Shown here: in pieces, positions 6,053 through 13,731 of the stretch | How positions within the stretch are numbered: position 1 is the first letter of the stretch | How the letters are laid out: every line of letters begins with the position of its first letter | Assembly (NCBI GenBank): GCA_021841795.1 | Contig: JAKCDN010000030.1 | Span: 1 to 13,731, forward strand | DNA: 13,731 nt | Direction: 5' to 3' | Source of the DNA: Acidobacteriota bacterium | Lineage (GTDB): Bacteria; Acidobacteriota; Terriglobia; Terriglobales; Acidobacteriaceae | Notes under the pieces: generated by a model | Databases searched by the model: none | What the model was told of the DNA's origin: nothing | The model's input: only the letters and a program-made list of their open reading frames with translations | Made by a program: the position numbers and the translations under genes

Positions 6053-6595
6053 ATGCCCGCTTTTGTTGGCCGCTACGCCCAGGCCTTTGCCGATGTCGTC
6101 AGGGATTTAAAGCTTGATTCGGCTGCCGTGGACAGTCAGTTCGACGATTTTCTCGCCACCTGGCAGGGGAGCGCGGAACTCCGCTCCCTCTTTGTGAACC
6201 CGGCCATTCCTGCCCTGCAGAAGGTCGCGATTCTCGACAAAATGAATGCGAGGCTCGGGTTGCAAAAGGAGCTCCGCAACCTGATCGCCGTGCTCATCAA
6301 CAACAATCGCATCGCACACGTCGCCGACGTGGCCGCGGAATGGCGCAGGATCGAGCAGGCCGCCCAGGGCATCCGGCCCGCCGAGATCGTGACCGCCCGC
6401 GCGCTGGACCAGGCCGAGCGCGATGCTCTGGTGCGCGATGTGGCCAGGCTGGCCGGAGCAAAAATCGACGCCAGCTTCAAACTCGACAAATCGATCCTCG
6501 GCGGCGCCGTGGTGCGTATCGGATCGACGGTTTATGACGGAAGCGTGAAGGGCAGGCTGGATCGCTTGAGAGAGCAGTTGGCAACTGGACAGTGA
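6053..6595 (+). CDS. atpH: ATP synthase F1 subunit delta
   Basis: Delta (OSCP) subunit, which sits on top of the alpha3beta3 head and binds the b-type stalk. The 180-residue product matches the family in length and layout: an N-terminal helical domain opening with RYAQAFADV, the segment NPAIPALQKVAIL, and the C-terminal signature around LDKSILGGAVVRIGSTVYDGSVKG (about residues 143-167). The ATG at 6053 follows the stop of the preceding b gene without a gap and has a strong AGGGAGG about 10 bp upstream. Its position between b and alpha is the standard order. A 180-bp spacer separates it from atpA. Confidence 0.95.
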   Translation: MPAFVGRYAQAFADVVRDLKLDSAAVDSQFDDFLATWQGSAELRSLFVNPAIPALQKVAILDKMNARLGLQKELRNLIAVLINNNRIAHVADVAAEWRRIEQAAQGIRPAEIVTARALDQAERDALVRDVARLAGAKIDASFKLDKSILGGAVVRIGSTVYDGSVKGRLDRLREQLATGQ

Positions 6596-6651
6596 TGTCG
6601 GGCAGGGTTCGCCCGGCCTGAACCGGTAGTTACAACCGCAGGGGTAATTGC

Positions 6652-6666
6652 CGCAAAAGTTTTGCG
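6652..6666. promoter_or_regulatory. perfect palindrome in the atpH-atpA spacer
   Basis: CGCAAAA (6652-6658), a central G, and TTTTGCG (6660-6666) form a perfect 15-bp palindrome; a second small one, CGAATTTCG (6665-6673), overlaps its end. It lies 110 bp before the atpA ATG in an otherwise gene-free 180-bp spacer. It could be a DNA-binding site for an internal promoter or an RNA hairpin. No clear internal promoter was found. Confidence 0.35.
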
Positions 6667-6741
6667 AATTTCGAGATTTGAATGAGGAGGCAGGAGTTCG
6701 GTGGTCTTGGATCCGTAGCCCGCGCACTTAGGCGGTAGACC

Positions 6742-6769
6742 CGATCCCTGGCCCCTGATCCCTCAAGGA
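6742..6769 (+). repeat. degenerate heptamer-like repeat before atpA
   Basis: Read in sevens, 6742-6769 gives CGATCCC, TGGCCCC, TGATCCC, TCAAGGA. The last unit carries the AAGGA ribosome-binding site of atpA. The ten bases CCGATCCCTG at 6741-6750 recur exactly at 11154-11163 before atpC. The repeats are short and imperfect. Confidence 0.4.
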
Positions 6770-6775
6770 ACGCAA

Positions 6776-8308
6776 ATGGCTCAGATCAAAGCAGACGAGA
6801 TTACACAGCTTCTTCGCGAGCAGATCGCGAACTACGATGCGAAGGTTCAGGTTGACGAGGTGGGAACGATTACCTCGCTGGGCGACGGCATTGCGCGCCT
6901 CCACGGCCTGGACAAGGTGATGGCCGGCGAACTGCTCAGCTTCCCGCACGGAGTGGCCGGTCTGGCGCTCTCCCTCGAAGAGGACCAGGTGGGCTGCGTG
7001 GTGCTCGGCGACTTCACCGAGCTCAAAGAGGGCATGGAGGTCAAGCGCACCGGCAGGATTCTCTCCGTCCCCGTGGGCGAGGCGATGATCGGCCGTGTCG
7101 TCAACTCCCTCGGCATGCCGATCGATGACAAGGGGCCGATCGCCACCACCGCGACCCTGCCCGTCGAGCGCCTGGCGCCCGGCATCATTGACCGGCAGCC
7201 CGTGCGCGAGCCCATGGCGACCGGCCTCAAGGCCATCGACGCCATGATTCCCATCGGCCGCGGCCAGCGCGAGCTCGTCATCGGCGATCGCCAGACCGGT
7301 AAAACCGCCGTTCTGCTCGATACCATCATCAACAACGCAAAAAACGATCTGATCTGCATCTATTGCGCTATCGGGCAGAAACGCTCCTCGATTGCCCAGG
7401 TGGTGCAGACGCTCACCGACGCCGGCGCCATGGGGCACACCATCGTTGTGGCCGCATCGGCCTCCGAGCCCGCGCCGATGCTCTATCTCGCCCCTTATGC
7501 CGCCACCGCGATGGGCGAGTACTTCCGTGACAACGGCAGGCACGCGCTGGTGATGTACGACGATCTCTCCAAGCACGCCATGGCCTACCGCGAGATTTCG
7601 CTCCTCCTGCGCCGTCCGCCCGGCCGCGAGGCGTACCCCGGAGACGTCTTCTATCTCCACTCCCGCCTGCTCGAGCGCTCGTCCAAGATGAGCAAGGAGC
7701 GGGGCGGCGGCTCGCTTACCGCGCTGCCGGTCATCGAAACCCAGGCCGGCGACGTTTCGGCCTACATCCCCACCAACGTCATCTCGATTACCGACGGGCA
7801 GATCTTCCTTGAAACCGACCTGTTCAACTCCGGCGTGCGTCCGGCCGTCAACGTGGGCCTTTCGGTCTCCCGCGTCGGCTTTTCGGCCGCGATTAAAGCC
7901 GTCAAGCAGGTGGGCTCCACGCTCAAGCTGGATCTGGCCCAGTACCGCGAGCTGGCGGCCTTCGCGCAGTTCGGCTCCGACCTCGATCCTCTGACCCAGA
8001 AACAGCTTGCCCGCGGCCAGCGCCTCACTGAGCTGCTCAAGCAGCCCCAGTTCCAGCCCCTCGCCTGGCAGCAGCAGGTGGTGGTGCTGTTTGCCGGCAC
8101 CCAGGGCTATCTCGACGATCTGCGCATCGCCGATATCCGCGCCTTCGAGGACGGGCTGCACAAGTACTTCGCCAACTCCCAGCAGGCGCTGTTCGCCGAT
8201 ATGTCCGCCAAAAAACAGTTGGATGACGATATTCGCAGCCGGCTGCATGCGGCGATGAAGGAGTATGTGGCAAACTTCAAGGCCGAGCTGGCTGCGGCAA
8301 AGGCATAA
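6776..8308 (+). CDS. atpA: ATP synthase F1 subunit alpha
   Basis: Non-catalytic, nucleotide-binding subunit of the F1 head (alpha3beta3). The 510-residue product has the usual length. It shows the N-terminal beta-barrel, the Walker A loop GDRQTGKT (170-177), the Walker B strand LVMYDD (258-263) followed by [10 protein letters not shown], the family segment [23 protein letters not shown] (279-301), and the arginine-finger region SVSRVG (Arg366). The stretch after it, [26 protein letters not shown], is close to consensus; FS replaces the usual small residues after VG. The ATG at 6776 has AAGGAA 5 bp upstream. Its own well-formed ribosome-binding site and the 180-bp spacer before it suggest separately tuned translation. 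Confidence 0.99.
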   Translation: MAQIKADEITQLLREQIANYDAKVQVDEVGTITSLGDGIARLHGLDKVMAGELLSFPHGVAGLALSLEEDQVGCVVLGDFTELKEGMEVKRTGRILSVPVGEAMIGRVVNSLGMPIDDKGPIATTATLPVERLAPGIIDRQPVREPMATGLKAIDAMIPIGRGQRELVIGDRQTGKTAVLLDTIINNAKNDLICIYCAIGQKRSSIAQVVQTLTDAGAMGHTIVVAASASEPAPMLYLAPYAATAMGEYFRDNGRHALVMYDDLSKHAMAYREISLLLRRPPGREAYPGDVFYLHSRLLERSSKMSKERGGGSLTALPVIETQAGDVSAYIPTNVISITDGQIFLETDLFNSGVRPAVNVGLSVSRVGFSAAIKAVKQVGSTLKLDLAQYRELAAFAQFGSDLDPLTQKQLARGQRLTELLKQPQFQPLAWQQQVVVLFAGTQGYLDDLRIADIRAFEDGLHKYFANSQQALFADMSAKKQLDDDIRSRLHAAMKEYVANFKAELAAAKA

Positions 8309-8324
8309 AGCCGGTTGTCCGCGA

Positions 8325-8363
8325 TCGGTGGTCGGCCGGGTTTCCCGGCGCAACGGCCACCGG
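8325..8363 (+). ncRNA. stem-loop in the atpA-atpG spacer
   Basis: An inner hairpin GCCGGG-TTT-CCCGGC (8335-8349) is perfect. Outside it, CGGTGGTC (8326-8333) pairs with GGCCACCG (8355-8362) with one G-U pair, and a further T-G pair (8325/8363) is possible. A single unpaired base on the left and five on the right separate the stems. In mRNA this structure begins 17 nt after the atpA stop and ends 43 nt before the atpG ATG. A role in attenuation, stability or differential expression is inferred. Confidence 0.5.
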
Positions 8364-8376
8364 CGGCTGAGCGGCG

Positions 8377-8404
8377 ACTGATAACAGACAACTGAGAACG
8401 GAAC
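8377..8404 (+). repeat. degenerate heptamer repeat before atpG
   Basis: Bases 8377-8404 read as ACTGATA, ACAGACA, ACTGAGA, ACGGAAC, four variants of one heptamer in tandem, ending one base before the atpG ATG. Earlier in the same spacer CGATCGG and TGGTCGG (8322-8335) follow the same seven-base rhythm. The repeat takes the place of a strong Shine-Dalgarno; only GGAA is available. Confidence 0.45.
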
Positions 8405-8405
8405 C

Positions 8406-9479
<1,074 letters not shown>

Positions 9480-9548
9480 AAACAGTGATCGGGGGCCGCG
9501 GTCGGGGATCGGTTTTCGCGCCGCCTGACGCGGTTCGGGCTTTGCAAG

Positions 9549-11092
<1,544 letters not shown>

Positions 11093-11100
11093 GCATCAAC

Positions 11101-11163
11101 GGGCCGGGGATCGGTCCGCGCAGCCACGGTTGCGCTCAACGATCTCCGGCCCTCCGATCCCTG
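11101..11163 (+). ncRNA. spacer atpD-atpC with competing inverted repeats
   Basis: Two inverted repeats interleave: GGGCCGG (11101-11107) with CCGGCCC (11146-11152), and GGGATCGG (11107-11114) with CCGATCCC (11154-11161), the latter extendable by a G-U and a C-G pair. Because their arms alternate (A, B, A', B') and share a base, they would form alternative folds or a pseudoknot. A small hairpin GCGCA/TGCGC (11118-11135) fits inside either. The structure ends 24 bp before the atpC ATG. Regulatory meaning is inferred. Confidence 0.45.
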
Positions 11164-11187
11164 ATACCGTGCGGCGGAAAGGATCCC

Positions 11188-11625
11188 ATGGCTGAAGCAA
11201 AATCCGATCAACTTCGCGTAAGGCTGGTAACCCCCGAGCGCATTCTGTTCGAGGCCGATGCCTCAGCGGTTGAGCTGCCCTCGAAGTCGGGTTACATGGA
11301 AGTGCTCTACGGGCATGCTCCCCTCATGGCGGAGCTGGGCGCGGGCGACGTGACCATCTATGGCGAGAACGCCGACGGCGTCTCGCGCTACAACGTGAAC
11401 TGGGGATTCGTTGAGGTGCTTCCCAATCGCGTTACGATTCTCGCCTCCGATGCATTGAAGCCGGAAGAGATCGACCTGAAGCGCGCCGAGCAGCAGCTCG
11501 ATCGCGGCCTGCATCAGTGGAAGGAAGCCGGCGAAAGCGAAGAAGCCTACGACGAGGCTCTGCGCGTGATCTCCGAAGCTGAAGCCAAGATCGCCTCGGC
11601 CGGCGAAGTGGTCAAAACGCACTAA
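11188..11625 (+). CDS. atpC: ATP synthase F1 subunit epsilon
   Basis: Epsilon subunit, which binds the foot of gamma and the c-ring and can inhibit ATP hydrolysis through its C-terminal helices. The 145-residue product has the N-terminal beta-sandwich (RVRLVTPERILFEADASAVELPSKSGYMEVLYGHAPL, about 10-46; family members usually read close to GxxGVLPGHAPL there, so Glu-Val-Leu-Tyr-Gly is a mild deviation). The WGFVEVLPNRVTILAS strand (72-87) and a charged helical C-terminal part of about 50 residues follow, so both domains are present. The ATG has AAAGGA shortly upstream. It is the last gene of the operon and is followed 21 bp later by a large perfect palindrome. Confidence 0.96.
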   Translation: MAEAKSDQLRVRLVTPERILFEADASAVELPSKSGYMEVLYGHAPLMAELGAGDVTIYGENADGVSRYNVNWGFVEVLPNRVTILASDALKPEEIDLKRAEQQLDRGLHQWKEAGESEEAYDEALRVISEAEAKIASAGEVVKTH

Positions 11626-11646
11626 ACCCGTTCGATCCGCCTTTTC

Positions 11647-11684
11647 AGCGCAAAGCCCTGCTCGCGCGAGCAGGGCTTTGCGCT
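11647..11684 (+). terminator. large palindromic hairpin ending the atp operon
   Basis: Bases 11647-11665 and 11666-11684 are exact reverse complements, a 38-bp perfect palindrome with 19-base arms (about 17 pairs around a 4-base loop). It starts 22 bases after the epsilon stop codon. It contains AAAGCCCTGCTC and its complement, but no run of U follows on either strand, so it may act as a 3'-end stabiliser or Rho-assisted terminator rather than a textbook intrinsic one. Confidence 0.75.
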
Positions 11685-12007
11685 CAGTGGCCGTCTCCGT
11701 CATCTGATCGACGTCTCCGCTCGCCGCGGCCTTACGTCTCGCGCGCTGATGGAAACAGTGCCCGGCGCAAGCTGCGCGTTGCCGCTGCTGGATGCGCTCG
11801 CCGTCTCGAACGCGGCTCCAGGATCGAGCAATTCCATCCCGCCGCTCCGGCCTCCAGAGTGAGCGTCCCGTCGAGCGCGCCGGAATCGGGCCGTTCGTTC
11901 TCGATCCGCCGTAAACTTGCCCGCTCTGCCCCCTGACCGCTACAGTTTTGAAGATGCGTCTGGTGCCGGGCGATCTCTTCCCGATCCTGTGCGCTGATCG
12001 TCTTTAT
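11685..12007. other. gene-free region between atp operon and acs
   Basis: I see no supportable gene here. A 37-codon ATG frame (11749-11862) has no ribosome-binding site and no recognisable product. On the minus strand, short stretches read like protein but are broken by stops and frame changes. The acs promoter must lie here, but no convincing -35/-10 pair was found. Confidence 0.4.
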
Positions 12008-12020
12008 TCCTCCCGGAGGA
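12008..12020 (+). promoter_or_regulatory. acs ribosome-binding site inside a small palindrome
   Basis: The Shine-Dalgarno GGAGGA (12015-12020) lies 7 bp before the acs ATG, and its exact complement TCCTCC (12008-12013) lies just upstream, separated by one C. In RNA a 5-bp hairpin UCCUC-CCG-GAGGA would hide the site. It fixes the start of acs and could damp translation. Confidence 0.55.
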
Positions 12021-12027
12021 TTACCCG

Positions 12028-13731
12028 ATGAGTTCCGCGCCGGTTCCGGCCGTTTCAGGCCAAGATCTCGATTCCATGTTGCGGGAGAACCGTGTTTTCC
12101 CCCCGTCCGCGGAGTTCAGCGCCAAAGCCTACGTTCATAGCCTCGAAGAGTACGAGGCGCTCTATAAGCAATCGATCGAGGATCCTGAGAAGTTCTGGGG
12201 CGATGCGGCGCGCGAATTGCACTGGTTCAAGCCCTGGGACAAGGTGCTGGAGTGGAATCTGCCCTGGGCAAAGTGGTTCGTCGGCGGCAAGACAAACCTC
12301 TGTTACAACTGCGTGGACCGTCATGCGCTGGGGCAGCGCCATGACAAGACGGCAATCATCTGGGAGGGCGAGCCGGGCGAGGTGCGCCGTTTGAGCTATG
12401 CCGAGCTCCATGACGAGGTGCAGAAGTTCGCCAACGCGCTCAAGTCCCTCGGCATCGGCAGGGGTGACCGCGTGGCTGTATACATGGGCATGACCCCGGA
12501 GCTGGCCATTGCGCTGCTCGCCTGCGCGCGCATCGGCGCGGTGCACTCGGTCATCTTTGGCGGCTTTGCCGCCAATGCCATCGCCGACCGCGTGGCCGAT
12601 TCGGGCTGCGTCGCCATTATTACCCAGGATACGAGCTACCGCCGCGGGAATGAGATCAAGCTCAAGGCCACCGTCGACGAGGCGATGCCCGCCTGTCCCA
12701 CGGTGAAGCATGTCGTGGTGTACAAGCGCACCGGCACGCCCGTGACGATGGTGGAGGGACGCGACCACTGGTGGCATGAGCTCGTGGCCGCCGCCGCGCC
12801 GCAGTGCGCCGCCGAGCCAATGGACTCGGAAGACCCGCTCTACATCCTCTACACCTCGGGCTCCACCGGCAAGCCCAAAGGCCTGCTGCACACCACCGGC
12901 GGCTACGCGGTCCAGACCTACCTCACGTCCAAGTACGTCTTTGATCTCCGCGAGGACGATATCTACTGGTGCACGGCCGATATCGGCTGGGTAACCGGAC
13001 ACTCGTATGTGGTCTACGGGCCCCTCGCCAACGGCGCCACCGTGCTCATGTACGAAGGCGCCCCGAACTGGCCCGATTTCTCGCGTTTCTGGAAGATTGT
13101 GGACGACCATCAGGTCACGGTCTTCTACACTGCGCCGACAGCCATTCGCGCCTTCATCAAGTGGGGCGACGAATTTGTCGACAAGTTCAAGCTCGACTCG
13201 CTGCGCCTGCTGGGTACGGTGGGCGAACCCATCAATCCCGAGGCGTGGATGTGGTACCGCGAGAAGATCGGACACAACCGCTGCCCGATCGTGGATACCT
13301 GGTGGCAGACAGAAACAGGCGCCATCATGATTGCGCCCATTCCGGGGGCCGTACCCACCAAGCCTGGTTCGGCCACGCGGCCCTTCTTCGGCATTCAGGC
13401 GGAGGTGGTAACCCGGCCGGATGCCAACGGAAAATTCGAGCCGGTTCCCGCGGGCAGCGGCGGACTGCTGGTGGTGCGCCGTCCATGGCCCTCCATGGCG
13501 CGAACCATCTACGGCGATTCCGACCGTTACCTGAAAACCTATTGGAGCGACGTGCCCGGCTGCTACTTCACCGGCGACGGAGCCCGGCAGGATGCCGATG
13601 GCTATTTCTGGCTCATGGGCCGCGTGGACGACGTGATTAACGTCAGTGGCCACAGGCTGGGCACCATGGAGGTGGAGTCGGCTCTTGTGGCCCATCCCAA
13701 GGTGGCGGAAGCGGCCGTGGTGGGCCGGCCG
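12028..13731 (+). CDS. acs: acetyl-CoA synthetase (AMP-forming), C-terminus beyond the window
   Basis: Activates acetate to acetyl-AMP and then acetyl-CoA in the cytoplasm, feeding acetate into central metabolism. The frame is open for 568 codons to the window end; full-length Acs has about 650 residues. Present are the N-terminal Acs domain with [17 protein letters not shown] (83-99), the adenylation P-loop [11 protein letters not shown] (275-285), [16 protein letters not shown] (318-333), [12 protein letters not shown] (396-407), the acetate-selecting WWQTETG (425-431), YFTGDGA (513-519), and the hinge region [16 protein letters not shown] (531-546). The catalytic C-terminal lysine, which is also the regulatory acetylation site in this family, lies past the end and cannot be checked. 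The ATG has a strong GGAGGA upstream. The gene is 402 bp after atpC, beyond a terminator-like palindrome, so it is probably a separate unit. Confidence 0.97.
   Translation, partial: MSSAPVPAVSGQDLDSMLRENRVFPPSAEFSAKAYVHSLEEYEALYKQSIEDPEKFWGDAARELHWFKPWDKVLEWNLPWAKWFVGGKTNLCYNCVDRHALGQRHDKTAIIWEGEPGEVRRLSYAELHDEVQKFANALKSLGIGRGDRVAVYMGMTPELAIALLACARIGAVHSVIFGGFAANAIADRVADSGCVAIITQDTSYRRGNEIKLKATVDEAMPACPTVKHVVVYKRTGTPVTMVEGRDHWWHELVAAAAPQCAAEPMDSEDPLYILYTSGSTGKPKGLLHTTGGYAVQTYLTSKYVFDLREDDIYWCTADIGWVTGHSYVVYGPLANGATVLMYEGAPNWPDFSRFWKIVDDHQVTVFYTAPTAIRAFIKWGDEFVDKFKLDSLRLLGTVGEPINPEAWMWYREKIGHNRCPIVDTWWQTETGAIMIAPIPGAVPTKPGSATRPFFGIQAEVVTRPDANGKFEPVPAGSGGLLVVRRPWPSMARTIYGDSDRYLKTYWSDVPGCYFTGDGARQDADGYFWLMGRVDDVINVSGHRLGTMEVESALVAHPKVAEAAVVGRP

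Noticed and set aside
6682..6738. 18-codon frame in the atpH-atpA spacer, overlapping GAGGAGG
   Set aside because: No ribosome-binding site of its own and no recognisable peptide; too short to support.
11749..11862. 37-codon ATG frame between atpC and acs
   Set aside because: No Shine-Dalgarno, no known motif, and composition like the surrounding non-coding DNA.

Overview
The window reads as ordinary chromosomal core DNA from a GC-rich Gram-negative bacterium, most likely an acidobacterium (Terriglobia / Acidobacteriaceae type). This rests on gene content (a bacillithiol-type BshC, an F1Fo ATP synthase cluster with two b-type subunits but no a or c gene, a secreted esterase), on protein style, and on a multi-hairpin intergenic repeat between atpG and atpD that resembles acidobacterial REP-type repeats. 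The taxonomic call is inference; no rRNA or marker search was possible.

Layout. Left part (1-1234, minus strand): a cold-shock protein (152-382) with a stem-loop behind it, then a Nudix hydrolase of the ADP-ribose pyrophosphatase type (578-1234). Plus strand from there on: bshC (1546-3156), reading away from the Nudix gene; a 452-bp gene-free stretch (3157-3608) with an AT-rich island, 42-bp-phased direct repeats, a short palindrome and a C-rich tract that is a G-quadruplex candidate on the minus strand; a secreted alpha/beta-hydrolase (3609-4550); then a 318-bp spacer with a long stem-loop, two overlapping inverted repeats and a sigma70-like promoter.

The core of the window is the ATP synthase operon: b'-type subunit, b-type subunit, delta, alpha, gamma, beta, epsilon (4869-11625). 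The first three genes overlap or abut. From alpha onward the genes are separated by 95-180 bp spacers carrying palindromes, stem-loops, degenerate heptamer-like repeats and the REP-like element. A perfect 19-bp-arm palindrome closes the operon. Together the genes encode the stator (b/b'/delta) and the F1 motor (alpha3beta3gamma-epsilon); the proton-channel subunits a and c must lie elsewhere. The last gene is acetyl-CoA synthetase (acs), starting at 12028 and cut by the window end.

No phage, insertion sequence, CRISPR array, defence system, tRNA or rRNA was seen, and no new multi-gene system. The features most worth a second look are non-coding: the structured spacers inside the atp operon and the two regulatory-looking regions upstream of the esterase and of the atp promoter. 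On the protein side, they are the signal-peptide-bearing b subunit and the enlarged gamma subunit.
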